Shown: positions 24,370 through 32,663 of the stretch, piece after piece
How positions within the stretch are numbered: position 1 is the first letter of the stretch
Layout: every line of letters starts with the position of its first letter
Assembly: GCA_949294395.1 (NCBI GenBank)
Contig: CASFGU010000050.1
Coordinates: forward strand, 1 to 55,165
Source: an uncultured bacterium
GTDB taxonomy: Bacteria; Cyanobacteriota; Vampirovibrionia; Gastranaerophilales; Gastranaerophilaceae
Direction: 5' to 3'
Length of the DNA: 55,165 nt
Made by a program: the position numbers and the translations under genes
Notes under the pieces: model-generated
The model's database searches: none
The model's input: the letters and a program-made list of their open reading frames with translations, nothing else
What the model was told of the DNA's origin: nothing

Positions 24370-25746
24370 TTAAGCGGAGCGCCAGTACCCTCTGACTTCA
24401 GTGCCGTCCTGTCTTGTGTAAGGTCTAACATATACTAAACCGCCGCCTTGCAAACTAGCAAGTGTCAGATCCGCTTCGTAAGGGATACCGATAGTTTTTA
24501 ATTGAGCCATAATAGCGGATTCGTTTCCAGAAAATTCTTCGCCTGACATTTGGGAGATAGCTTCGCGAGAAAAAATTTTGTCCTCTCCCGTTTCAGGGTT
24601 CAGGTAGCCTGAGTAGTCAACTTGAGGTGTTTGCGGTTTTATAAGTCCGTCTTTTAACTGCTGTTCAATAACGTGCAGATTTTTCTCAAACTCTTCGTTT
24701 GTCATATTACCGATTTCGTGCGGGGTGAAGATAGGATTGCCGTTTTTATCGACATTCATTTCAACGTGACCTTCAAGCAGGAAAGTCGGTGTGGTTTGCT
24801 GTTCTTGCTGTAGGAATGGAGGTATTATCACCGGCAAGGGGTTGAAGTTTTCGGAATTATCGTTTATAATATTATTGGGTTTTATCTCAAGCGCTGGGGC
24901 TTGGTCCCAGTATGCAGGGGTAGAACCCACTTCTTTTAGCTGATAAAAATTATATCCGGTCTTGTTTGAATTATTTCTTACTACATATTCATAGTTTTTA
25001 TCTTTATAAGTGTTGTATAATTTGTAGAAATTATTTGCATCTTGCCTCCAGGGTTTATCATTACTATATTTTAACCCTTGTGCATTTTTGATTTGTTCAG
25101 GTATTTTGGGGATCATTTTCATATTATGGGCTCTTATTTCACCAGCTTGAGCACCTGAAAAATATATTTTCCCTAATTGTGGTGAAACTACATCACGCCA
25201 TTGCAAATAATCCCAATAATATTCTTTCCCTTGTTTTACCAGTTTCTTAATTTGAGCTTTTGTAAGTTCATTTAAAGGTTTTGAGTTTTCAAGCTGGTTA
25301 GCCCGTACAGCTTTTTCCAGATAGCCTCCTGCCCCTCCGATTAATCCACCGGTGGCAAGCCCGCCAGCGCCATCCTGCAGGGTCGTGAACACAGGATTTT
25401 TATCTTCAATCAAGCCTCTGCCTGTACCGAACACAGCACCGGACGTAAATCCGGAGAGGGCACCGGCGCCGATTTCCTGAGAAAGCTTTCTACCAATAGC
25501 TTTTTGAAGCAATTTTTGCCCTGCTAATGCGCCTGCTTTTCCGGCTCCTCCGAACGGAATTGCAGCACTTCCTATTTCAAGCGCGGCACCTGCCCATTTT
25601 TTACTTAAATAGTTTCTTAAATCTTGTTCCAGTTTTTGCCTGTAATTGTTATAAACGAAATTAATCCGTTGAATCTTTTCATCCTGAGTCAAAGTTTCAT
25701 TTTGCAAAATCATTTCTGCATAGTTTTTCGGCATAGTGTTTGTCAT
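24370..25746 (-). CDS. Effector-like protein 1, LPD3-like centre, shared N and C modules
   Basis: 458 residues in three parts. Residues 1-125 are nearly identical in three proteins of this locus: MTNTMPKNYAEMIL, a helical basic stretch, then Gly/Ala-rich hydrophobic segments (ALEIGSAAIPFGGAGKAG, GALSGFTSGAVFGTG). The variable centre (150-290) contains GKIYFSGAQAGEIRAHN and YNFYQLKEVG, which resembles the LPD3 domain of phage polyvalent proteins. Residues 300-458 are the shared tail: Pro/Gln linker, two EEF motifs (MTNEEFEKNLHVIEQQL and MSGEEFSGNESAIMAQL) and YTRQDGTEVRGYWRS. I infer a delivered effector with conserved targeting ends; a phage structural origin is the alternative. AAGGAAAAAT precedes the ATG. 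Confidence 0.6.
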   Translation of the reverse strand: MTNTMPKNYAEMILQNETLTQDEKIQRINFVYNNYRQKLEQDLRNYLSKKWAGAALEIGSAAIPFGGAGKAGALAGQKLLQKAIGRKLSQEIGAGALSGFTSGAVFGTGRGLIEDKNPVFTTLQDGAGGLATGGLIGGAGGYLEKAVRANQLENSKPLNELTKAQIKKLVKQGKEYYWDYLQWRDVVSPQLGKIYFSGAQAGEIRAHNMKMIPKIPEQIKNAQGLKYSNDKPWRQDANNFYKLYNTYKDKNYEYVVRNNSNKTGYNFYQLKEVGSTPAYWDQAPALEIKPNNIINDNSENFNPLPVIIPPFLQQEQQTTPTFLLEGHVEMNVDKNGNPIFTPHEIGNMTNEEFEKNLHVIEQQLKDGLIKPQTPQVDYSGYLNPETGEDKIFSREAISQMSGEEFSGNESAIMAQLKTIGIPYEADLTLASLQGGGLVYVRPYTRQDGTEVRGYWRSA

Positions 25747-25772
25747 AAATTTTTCCTTTCATATTTTCATTA

Positions 25773-27227
25773 TTAAATTGAGCGCCAGTAACCTCTTACT
25801 TCGGTGCCGTCCTGTCTTGTGTAAGGTCTAACATATACTAAACCGCCGCCTTGCAAACTAGCAAGTGTCAGATCCGCTTCGTACGGGATTCCGATAGTTT
25901 TTAATTGAGCCATAATAGCGGATTCGTTTCCAGAAAATTCATCGCCTGACATTTGGGAGATAGCTTCGCGAGAAAAAATTTTGTCCTCTCCCGTTTCTGG
26001 GTTCAGGTAGCCTGAGTAGTCAACTTGAGGTGTTTGCGGTTTTATAAGTCCGTCTTTTAACTGCTGTTCAATAACCTGCAGATTTTTCTCAAACTCTTCG
26101 TTTGTCATATTACCGATTTCCTGCGGGGTGAAGATAGGATTGCCGTTTTTGTCAACATTCATTTCAACGTGACCTTCAAGCAGGAAAGTCGGTGTGGTTT
26201 GCTGTTCTTGCGGTATGTATGGAGGTATGATTAGCGGAACAGGGTTGATATTTCTATCGCTATTCGTTATAATAGATTTATTAGCTGCAAGTCTGGAGAT
26301 AGAGTTCCTGCCTTTCTCCGGCGAAAGGTTTGATGCAGGTGCAGAATCCATCAAACGCTTCGCAGCTGATTTATTTTGTTTGTGTGCAGTTATTATCCAA
26401 TTTCTTGGTTTCCCAAACCAGTCTGTTGCTATTGCTATTTTATTTTTTATATCTTCAATGTATTTATTATTAGGACGTCTGGGATCATTTTGAGTAACAA
26501 TACCGTTATCAATAGTTTCCGGTAAAGATTTTAAAAATTCTTCGATGTCAATGTTTTGTTTTTGTCGTTTTTCTATTAAATGGGCCATTCCGTATCCAGC
26601 TTCTCCGTCTTTTCCCCAAACCAAATCTGTCTTGCCTATACCTCTTTTATTGAAGGCATCAGGAACAAAGCCTTTCTGGTGTTCAAGCAGAGTGTTGATT
26701 GCTTTTTCCGGATTTCCACTGGCTTTTTGAAATGCAATCCCCCAGTCTTTCCGTTTATCTAAAATTTCATTTAATTGTTTAACATGGTTATTTAAAAGTA
26801 CCTTGCCGTTGACTGCACTAATTCCTGCTCCTAAAACGCTTCCAAGTCCGCCATCCTGCAGGGCAGTGAACACAGGGTTTTTATCATCAATCAAGCCCCT
26901 GCCAGTACCGAACACAGCACCGGACGTAAATCCGGAGAGGGCACCGGAGCCGATTTCCTGAGAAAGCTTTCTGCCAATAGTTTTTTGAAGCAATTTTTGT
27001 CCTGCGATTGCGCCTGCTTTTCCGGCTCCTCCGAACGGAATTGCAGCACTTCCTATTTCAAGCGCGGCACCTGCCCATTTTTTACTTAAATAGTTCCTTA
27101 AATCTTGTTCCAGTTTTTGCCTGTAATTGTTATAAACGAAATTAATCCGTTGAATCTTTTCATCCTGAGTCAAAGTTTCATTTTGCAAAATCATTTCTGC
27201 GTAGTTTTTCGGCATAGTGTTTGTCAT
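25773..27227 (-). CDS. Effector-like protein 2, colicin E5/D-RelE-like nuclease centre
   Basis: 484 residues sharing its first 130 and last 155 residues with the neighbours. The centre (about 186-288) matches the phage Barnase-EndoU-colicin E5/D-RelE-like nuclease (PBECR) pattern as I know it: GFVPDAFNKRGIGKTDLVWG, then YGMAHLIEKR with H216, and a closing RNWIITAHKQ strand. Such domains are RNases that cut tRNA or mRNA. The linker carries two short basic stretches. It ends 26 bases before the next family member begins, so the two are tandem duplicates with swapped centres. No immunity gene follows. Confidence 0.65.
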   Translation of the reverse strand: MTNTMPKNYAEMILQNETLTQDEKIQRINFVYNNYRQKLEQDLRNYLSKKWAGAALEIGSAAIPFGGAGKAGAIAGQKLLQKTIGRKLSQEIGSGALSGFTSGAVFGTGRGLIDDKNPVFTALQDGGLGSVLGAGISAVNGKVLLNNHVKQLNEILDKRKDWGIAFQKASGNPEKAINTLLEHQKGFVPDAFNKRGIGKTDLVWGKDGEAGYGMAHLIEKRQKQNIDIEEFLKSLPETIDNGIVTQNDPRRPNNKYIEDIKNKIAIATDWFGKPRNWIITAHKQNKSAAKRLMDSAPASNLSPEKGRNSISRLAANKSIITNSDRNINPVPLIIPPYIPQEQQTTPTFLLEGHVEMNVDKNGNPIFTPQEIGNMTNEEFEKNLQVIEQQLKDGLIKPQTPQVDYSGYLNPETGEDKIFSREAISQMSGDEFSGNESAIMAQLKTIGIPYEADLTLASLQGGGLVYVRPYTRQDGTEVRGYWRSI

Positions 27228-27372
27228 AAATTTTTCCTTTCATATTTATAGGTTTGTAAATCTGTTTACGTGTGTGCTAAATATATTTCTACTTAACGGC
27301 TTTATACTTTGCTGTATGTTTTAATATATTTTCATAAGCAGCACCGCCTTTCCCGTGTTTGTTATAAAAAAG
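27228..27372 (-). repeat. Intergenic direct repeat between effector genes (copy 1)
   Basis: About 145 bases upstream of effector 2 recur almost unchanged at 30380-30526 upstream of the third family member. A shorter part (AGCAGCACCGCCTTTCCCGTG onward) also recurs near 28886-28957. They mark tandem duplication of whole gene units. Confidence 0.75.
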
Positions 27373-27399
27373 AGTGCTATATTATGATACGCAACCGGT

Positions 27400-28491
27400 T
27401 TAAGCGGAGCGCCAGTAACCTCTGACTTCGGTACCGTCCTGTCTTGTGTAAGGTCTAACGTACACTAACCCTTTGCCTTGCAAACTTGCAAGCATAAGAT
27501 CTGATTCGTAAGGGATACCGATACTCTTTAATTGGGCCATAATAGCGGATTCGTTTTCAGAAAATTCCTCGCCTGCCATTTGGGAGATAGCTTCGCGAGA
27601 AAAAATTTTGTCCTCTCCCGTTTCGGGGTTCAGGTAGCCGGAATAGTTAATATCATACAAATTTTGTTTAAGAAATTGATTAATTACGGGTTCTAATTTT
27701 TTCGGTGTAAGCGACTGTTCTTTGACAGGATCCGCAAACGGAATATCTTTCCATTGCTGCATTATTGTATTAGTGTTTTTGTAAATGTCATCTATTTTAG
27801 AAACGTGTCCTTGCAGCATTTTAGGTGTTTCCGGAAAATCGTATGCCGTTACTTCAACAGCATCCTTTAAGCTGCCCATCGTTGATAAATAATGCCTGCT
27901 TATATCAGGCTTATATAATTTTACACCTCTTTGTACTCCGTATATAACAGAGGAATTCAGGTTTGTATTTGTAATAAAAGTTCTGCCCGGTTGGGCGGCA
28001 AAATTTGCATTAAATATAATATCCTCAGGATTCCCATAATTAATAATATTTAAATCCTTGATATTCCGGTAACCTTCTGCTCTTAAAATATTACCGGTTC
28101 CGAAAGCATTAAAAGTAACTGCCGGAGCACCGGTATGAGCAGCCTCAATCTGAGCCAGACTCGCGCCTAAAGAATGACCGCCAAGTATAATATTCGCATG
28201 AGGATACATTCTTTCAGCTTCCAAATGTAAATTATGAGCTTCCTGTTGTTGATTAGGAACAGATAAAATTCCCATCTGGAAATCTGCTCCGAAAAAATCT
28301 TTTGCTTGATTTGTACCTGCATATATAACGATAACATCATTTCCTTTTTTATAAATAGCACCTTGAAAGCCTGTATTTGAATTCGGTACATATTTTACAA
28401 GCTTCCAGCCGTCAGGTAATTCAGAATTATCAGGAGTGTAAACTTTTTCTGATAACATTTTAATATATTCGTGTAATTTATATTTTTCCAT
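27400..28491 (-). CDS. Effector-like serine lipase with shared C-terminal module
   Basis: 363 residues. It lacks the MTNTMPKN part and is an alpha/beta-hydrolase of the class 3 lipase type: the elbow GGHSLGASL gives S107, with D157 (NPEDII) and H200 (DISRHYL) as likely triad partners, and a cap region GTNQAKDFF near 60. Residues 282-363 are the shared tail with EEF motif (MAGEEFSENESAIMAQL) and YTRQDGTEVRGYWRS. A lipase carrying the same tail as a nuclease argues that the tail is a targeting or loading signal. AAAGGAG precedes the ATG. A small membrane protein is divergent 29 bases away and could be its immunity protein. Confidence 0.75.
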   Translation of the reverse strand: MEKYKLHEYIKMLSEKVYTPDNSELPDGWKLVKYVPNSNTGFQGAIYKKGNDVIVIYAGTNQAKDFFGADFQMGILSVPNQQQEAHNLHLEAERMYPHANIILGGHSLGASLAQIEAAHTGAPAVTFNAFGTGNILRAEGYRNIKDLNIINYGNPEDIIFNANFAAQPGRTFITNTNLNSSVIYGVQRGVKLYKPDISRHYLSTMGSLKDAVEVTAYDFPETPKMLQGHVSKIDDIYKNTNTIMQQWKDIPFADPVKEQSLTPKKLEPVINQFLKQNLYDINYSGYLNPETGEDKIFSREAISQMAGEEFSENESAIMAQLKSIGIPYESDLMLASLQGKGLVYVRPYTRQDGTEVRGYWRSA

Positions 28492-28520
28492 GGTTTCTCC
28501 TTTGTGTTAAATTATAGTGT

Positions 28521-28886
28521 ATGAATATTTTTAAAATCAGTAAAAATACATCGTTAAATGTTTTTTCATTTTTGGGGTTTTTTAATATTATCTGGCAAAT
28601 TATTTTTATTAAACTTGTATTTAAAACCTTTACTATAATTAAAACAGACGCCTCCGCTGTAACCGGTCTTACAATACTTTCCGGATTGAACATTATTATA
28701 ACTGTTTTTATAGTTGTTTTATGTGGTGTTGCATCATTTATTGAATATATGATTAATCACAGCGCAACGTATAAAATTAATGATGAATATAAGAATAATA
28801 AATTTGCTATGATGTATTTTTATTGTGGAATAATTGGTAACATTTTACCAATTATAATATCTGTTTTAGTTTTTAACTTTTCATAA
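28521..28886 (+). CDS. Small membrane protein, candidate immunity protein
   Basis: 121 residues, about three or four membrane helices (FSFLGFFNIIWQIIFIKLVF, TILSGLNIIITVFIVVLCG, FYCGIIGNILPIIISVLVF) with a short polar loop (INHSATYKINDEYKNNK). It is the only plus-strand gene between 23.4 and 30.8 kb, divergent from the lipase-type effector by 29 bases. No ribosome site precedes the ATG, and the gap barely has room for two promoters. The stop codon falls at the edge of a duplicated intergenic repeat. A membrane immunity role is inferred from position; the gene itself is plausible but not certain. Confidence 0.5.
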   Translation: MNIFKISKNTSLNVFSFLGFFNIIWQIIFIKLVFKTFTIIKTDASAVTGLTILSGLNIIITVFIVVLCGVASFIEYMINHSATYKINDEYKNNKFAMMYFYCGIIGNILPIIISVLVFNFS

Positions 28887-28957
28887 GCAGCACCGCCTTT
28901 CCCGTGTTTGTTATAAAAAAGAGTGCTATATTATGATACGCAACCGGTTTAAGCGGA
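28874..28957 (-). repeat. Intergenic direct repeat (copy 2, partial)
   Basis: Matches 27325-27408, including the last codons of the shared effector tail (AAGCGGAGCGCC region), and marks the duplication breakpoint between the lipase-type and LPD3-type members. Confidence 0.7.
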
Positions 28958-30379
28958 ACGCCAGTAACCTCTGACTTCGGTACCGTCCTGTCTTGTGTAA
29001 GGTCTAACGTACACAAGACCTTTGCCTTGCAAACTTGCAAGCATAAGATCTGATTCGTAAGGTATCCCGATACTCTTTAATTGGGCCATAATAGCGGATT
29101 CGTTCCCTGAAAATTCATCGCCTGACATTTGGGAGATAGCTTCGCGAGAAAAAATTTTGTCCTCTCCCGTTTCTGGGTTCAGGTAGCCTGAATAGTCAAC
29201 TTGAGGTGTTTGAGATTTTATAAGTCCGTCTTTTAACTGCTGTTCAATAACGTGCAAATTTTTCTCAAACTCTTCGTTTGTCATATTACCGATTTCCTGC
29301 GGGGTGAAGATAGGATTGCCGTTTTTGTCAACATTCATTTCAACGTGACCTTCAAGCAAGAAAGTCGGTGTGGTTTGCTGTTCTTGCGGTATGTATGGAG
29401 GTAATATCACCGGTAAAGGGTTGAAGTTTTCGGAATTATCGTTTATAATAATAGTATTAGGATGCACGAGGCTCTCAGTGCCGGTTGCATTGAGAGTGTT
29501 CTTCTGTGTATCCTTAATGGATACCTCTTTGGAGCCCGTGCTAGTTGCATGTGGTGTACCATTGTAGGTATCCTTTGTTATATAATACCTTTTGTAGCCA
29601 TCTTTTAATACTTCTATGTGATGTAGTCCATTTTTCCCCTGATACACCTCGTAATTTTCAACAAGCTGCTTTTGCTGCGGTTTTAAATTTGGAGCATCCG
29701 GCAGTTGCTTTGCATTTTTTATATCTTTAATTAATTCTGGGTAATTTTGTGCCTGTTTGGGATTCCAGCGCAGTTGTTCCTGAATACCTCGTTTGGAAAA
29801 ATTAATTCTTCCGTTTTTATTTAAAATTATTTCTTGAATATAATCTTTATAAAAATTTTTAGCATTCTGCATATATTCTTTTCTTAAATCCTTAGACAAC
29901 AAATCAATATCTCCATAGTTTTTTAAAGATTGTCCTTTAATAAAGCGTTCTGCCTGACCTGATATATTCCCGCCAAAAGCTCCTAAAACGCTTCCAAGTC
30001 CGCCATCCTGCAGGGCAGTGAACACAGGGTTTTTATCATCAATCAAGCCCCTGCCAGTACCGAACACAGCACCGGACGCAAATCCGGAGAGGGCGCCGGA
30101 GCCGATTTCCTGAGAAAGCTTTCTGCCAATAGCTTTTTGAAACAATTTTTGTCCTGCTATTGCGCCGGCTTTTCCGGCTCCTCCGAGCGGAATTGCTGCA
30201 CTTCCTATTTGAAGCGCAGCCCCTGCCCATTTTTTACTTAAATATTTTCTTAAATCTTGTTCCAGTTTTTGCCTGTAATTGTTATAAACGAAATTAATCT
30301 GCCGGAGCTTTTCATCCTGAGTCAAAGTTTCATCTTGCAAAATCATTTCTACATAGTTTTTCGGCATAGTGTTTGTCAT
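28949..30379 (-). CDS. Effector-like protein 3, LPD3-like centre
   Basis: 476 residues. Its N-terminal 130 residues match the other two long family members with a few changes (LRKYLSKKWAGAALQIGS). The centre (about 175-285) has GRINFSKRGIQEQLRW and LVENYEVYQGKNGLHHIEV, a pattern like LPD3-type polyvalent-protein domains followed by a predicted beta sheet and a low-complexity Thr/Ser-rich stretch. The tail is the shared EEF/EEF/RQDGT module. It is the most upstream gene of the minus-strand effector run. The upstream region carries the long copy of the intergenic repeat and a terminator-like hairpin. Activity unknown. Confidence 0.6.
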   Translation of the reverse strand: MTNTMPKNYVEMILQDETLTQDEKLRQINFVYNNYRQKLEQDLRKYLSKKWAGAALQIGSAAIPLGGAGKAGAIAGQKLFQKAIGRKLSQEIGSGALSGFASGAVFGTGRGLIDDKNPVFTALQDGGLGSVLGAFGGNISGQAERFIKGQSLKNYGDIDLLSKDLRKEYMQNAKNFYKDYIQEIILNKNGRINFSKRGIQEQLRWNPKQAQNYPELIKDIKNAKQLPDAPNLKPQQKQLVENYEVYQGKNGLHHIEVLKDGYKRYYITKDTYNGTPHATSTGSKEVSIKDTQKNTLNATGTESLVHPNTIIINDNSENFNPLPVILPPYIPQEQQTTPTFLLEGHVEMNVDKNGNPIFTPQEIGNMTNEEFEKNLHVIEQQLKDGLIKSQTPQVDYSGYLNPETGEDKIFSREAISQMSGDEFSGNESAIMAQLKSIGIPYESDLMLASLQGKGLVYVRPYTRQDGTEVRGYWRSA

Positions 30380-30526
30380 AAATTTTTCCTTTCATTATTT
30401 ATAGGTTTGTAAATCTGTTTACGTGTGTGCTAAATATATTTCTACTTAACGGCTTTATACTTTGCCGAATGTTTTAATATCTTTTCATAAGCAGCACCGC
30501 CTTTCCCGTGTTTGTTATAAAAAAGA
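30380..30526 (-). repeat. Intergenic direct repeat (copy 3)
   Basis: Nearly identical to 27228-27372 (AAATTTTTCCTTTCAT through CCCGTGTTTGTTATAAAAAA). Here its end forms the left arm of the hairpin at 30520-30575; in the other copies the right arm has been lost. Confidence 0.75.
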
Positions 30527-30575
30527 GTAAGACAGAATTTTAAAATAATTTAAAATATCTTACCTTACTCTTTTT
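30520..30575. terminator. Terminator-like hairpin upstream of the effector run
   Basis: AAAAAGAGTAAG (30520-30531) pairs perfectly with CTTACTCTTTTT (30564-30575) around a 32-base loop. The T-run flank suits either direction, but the loop is long. Confidence 0.4.
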
Positions 30576-30636
30576 ATAATTTTATTAAATTTTATACTAC
30601 TATCATAACATTTGTATCAGAAATCCGTCAAGTTAG

Positions 30637-30792
30637 AAATTTCGGGAATTATATACAAGTTTACACTAAATGTGCGTAATATTTTCATGCTGAACTTGTT
30701 TCAGCATCTTTACACACCGAGACCCTGAAACGAGTTCAGGGTGACAAATTCGATATTGTTTGGTGTAAACTTGTATATAATTCCCGAAATTT
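30637..30792. repeat. Palindromic MITE-like element, family A, copy 1
   Basis: A 156-bp element bounded by 34-bp terminal inverted repeats with a single mismatch (30637-30670 against 30759-30792; inner part ACAAGTTTACAC, outer part AAATTTCGGG). Between them lie two further hairpins, ATGCTGAA-CTTG-TTCAGCAT and ACCCTGAAACGAGTTCAGGGT. No ORF is inside and no target duplication is obvious. The right end abuts the AT-rich leader of ogt and may contribute promoter elements. Degenerate relatives are at 18642-18760 and 48530-48645. The interval 30380-30811 holds only this element, the direct repeat and the hairpin. Confidence 0.85.
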
Positions 30793-30811
30793 TTGTTTTA
30801 TAATATAAACT

Positions 30812-31315
30812 ATGTTATACAAGACCTTGTACAATTCACCTTTAGGTGTTTTAACCATAGCCGGTGACGGGAAAAATATTACAGGCGTCTGGCTTGAAGG
30901 TCAGAAATATTTTTGTGCCACGGTAACAGAACCCTTGATAGCGAAAGATGATTTGCCGGGGTTTATTAAGACTAAAAGCTGGCTTGACAGATATTTTCAA
31001 GGGAAAAAGCCTCTGATTAAAGAACTTCCGCTTGCCCCTCAGGGTAATGATTTCAGGCAGGCTGTGTGGAAAATTCTCTGCGAAATTCCCTACGGAGAAA
31101 CCCTTACTTACGGAGAAATCGCTAAAAAAATTGCAGCTCAGATGAACAGGAAATCTATGTCTGCACAGGCAGTCGGCGGTGCTGTAGGTCATAACCCTAT
31201 TTCAATAATTATTCCCTGCCACAGGGTTGTCGGCTCAAACGGCAGTTTAACCGGATATGCAGGAGGAATTGACAAAAAGATTAAACTTCTGCAGCATGAG
31301 GGCATTGAGATTTAA
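30812..31315 (+). CDS. ogt: Methylated-DNA--[protein]-cysteine S-methyltransferase
   Basis: Removes alkyl groups from O6-alkylguanine onto its own cysteine. 167 residues, the Ogt size without the Ada regulatory domain. The acceptor is C136 in IIPCHRVVGSNG. Upstream are the ribonuclease-like N-domain and the DNA-binding helix with GETLTYGEIAKKIA and the arginine-finger region, here SAQAVGGAVGHNP. The final GGIDKKIKLLQHEG is typical. No strong ribosome site before the ATG; a TATAAT-like box lies close upstream. Confidence 0.95.
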   Translation: MLYKTLYNSPLGVLTIAGDGKNITGVWLEGQKYFCATVTEPLIAKDDLPGFIKTKSWLDRYFQGKKPLIKELPLAPQGNDFRQAVWKILCEIPYGETLTYGEIAKKIAAQMNRKSMSAQAVGGAVGHNPISIIIPCHRVVGSNGSLTGYAGGIDKKIKLLQHEGIEI

Positions 31316-31353
31316 AATAAGGCAATAAGGTGATTTCGTTTGATACGCCGGTA

Positions 31354-31560
31354 TTATCCTCCGCATTTCTTGCAAGGGCGTCCGCCGCGTTTTATTGCAT
31401 CCTGCTTATCAATTTTAATACATACTTTACAGATTTGTGCTGAGTGGCAGGAAGTGTTATGGTAAATTTTTGAATTAGTGTTAAAAACAACGGTTTCAGC
31501 AAATGCTGCTGTTGTACTTAAAATAAGTGCAGAAATTAATGTTAATAAAAACTTTTTCAT
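31354..31560 (-). CDS. Small secreted cysteine-rich protein
   Basis: 68 residues. A signal peptide is clear (MKKFLLTLISALILSTTAAFA, cut before ETVVF). The mature part of about 47 residues reads VFNTNSKIYHNTSCHSAQIC and ends RPCKKCGG. The pattern YHxxxC...PCxxCGG resembles the small Ada-like/thermonuclease-linked metal-binding module, in which Cys and His bind zinc. Exported alone, it could bind a metal or act as a redox protein. A ribosome site (AAAGAGG) precedes the ATG. It is convergent with ogt. Confidence 0.75.
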   Translation of the reverse strand: MKKFLLTLISALILSTTAAFAETVVFNTNSKIYHNTSCHSAQICKVCIKIDKQDAIKRGGRPCKKCGG

Positions 31561-31663
31561 AAATTTGCCTCTTTTTGTTGTTTGAATTACCGGTACGGGA
31601 ACAGATAAAAACTTGTCTTATTTTTATATTTTATATTAAAATTACAATAAAGGGAAGAGTTTT

Positions 31664-32605
31664 ATGATTATAAATTTTTTGAATAAGCTAAACGGATTTA
31701 ATGAGTGGTTATTTCACGGGTTTGACAGTTTTGTGGAAAATTTTGGTTTTCCGGAATGGATTGCCGATGCAATAATCGACAGTTTTCATATTCTGCCGTT
31801 TCTGTTTGTAGTTTTTGTGTTTATAGAACTTTTTGAATACTATTATGCGCATAAGATTAATCATTTTATGAAAGAAACAGAAAAAGCCGGCCCTGTTATA
31901 GGAAGTCTTGCGTCAATTGTTCCGCAGTGCGGATTTTCGATTATTGCAAGCTCTCTGTATTCCGGAAGGTTAATTACAAAAGGAACCCTGATTGCAATTT
32001 ATCTTGCAACATCTGATGAGGCGATACCTGTGCTGCTTGCAAGACCGGATAAGGTCTGGCTCGTTGTACCTGTTATTACGGTGAAACTTGTAGTGGCAAT
32101 AATTGCCGGGTATTTAATTGATTTTATTTTTAAGACAAAAATTGATAAAGATGCAGTGGAAGAAGTTCCGGAGGAAGGCTGCTGCAAGCACGATATACTG
32201 TCCGGAAGCAAAAATAATCTCTGGCTGCATCCTCTGGTGCATACGGTGAATGTATTTGTGTTTGTGCTTGTGATTACATTATTTTTGAATTATTTTGTGA
32301 CAGATTCTGTGATAAGCGCATTTTTTACAAATACAGGTTTTAAATACAAAATACTTGAACCTGTTGTAACCGGAGTGCTCGGTCTAATTCCTAATTGCGC
32401 GGTGTCAATTGCTTTCACTATGATGCTTATAAAAGGAACAATAAGTTTCGGTGCTGCAATGGCAGGTTTGTGTTCAAACGCGGGGCTCGGGCTTCTGGTG
32501 TTAATCAGGAAAAACAGCAGTCTGAAAGATACGGCGCTTGTAATTTCTTTGCTTTTGCTAATAAGTATTTTCTGCGGAATTGTGCTCCAGTTTTTGTGGC
32601 GGTGA
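31664..32605 (+). CDS. ArsP_2-type putative heavy-metal exporter
   Basis: 313 residues with about eight to ten membrane helices. Two inverted halves each hold the family signature: GSLASIVPQCGFSIIASSL near 80-100 and GVLGLIPNCAVSIAFTMML near 235-255, both with a Pro-Gln/Asn-Cys motif probably lining the path. A cytoplasmic loop EEGCCKHD near 170-180 may sense metal. I place it in the putative 10-TM heavy-metal exporter family (PF11449) from memory. Substrate (Mn or As species) is unknown. AAGGGAAGAG lies before the ATG. Confidence 0.8.
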   Translation: MIINFLNKLNGFNEWLFHGFDSFVENFGFPEWIADAIIDSFHILPFLFVVFVFIELFEYYYAHKINHFMKETEKAGPVIGSLASIVPQCGFSIIASSLYSGRLITKGTLIAIYLATSDEAIPVLLARPDKVWLVVPVITVKLVVAIIAGYLIDFIFKTKIDKDAVEEVPEEGCCKHDILSGSKNNLWLHPLVHTVNVFVFVLVITLFLNYFVTDSVISAFFTNTGFKYKILEPVVTGVLGLIPNCAVSIAFTMMLIKGTISFGAAMAGLCSNAGLGLLVLIRKNSSLKDTALVISLLLLISIFCGIVLQFLWR

Positions 32606-32663
32606 TGAATTTTGTTTTAAAAATTTTTATCTGATATAATAAAAAATAAAGGAGATCAAAACT

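Noticed and set aside
18979-30379. Prophage
   Set aside because: LPD3-like and PBECR-like domains are phage-associated, but no integrase, terminase, portal, capsid or tail gene is present.
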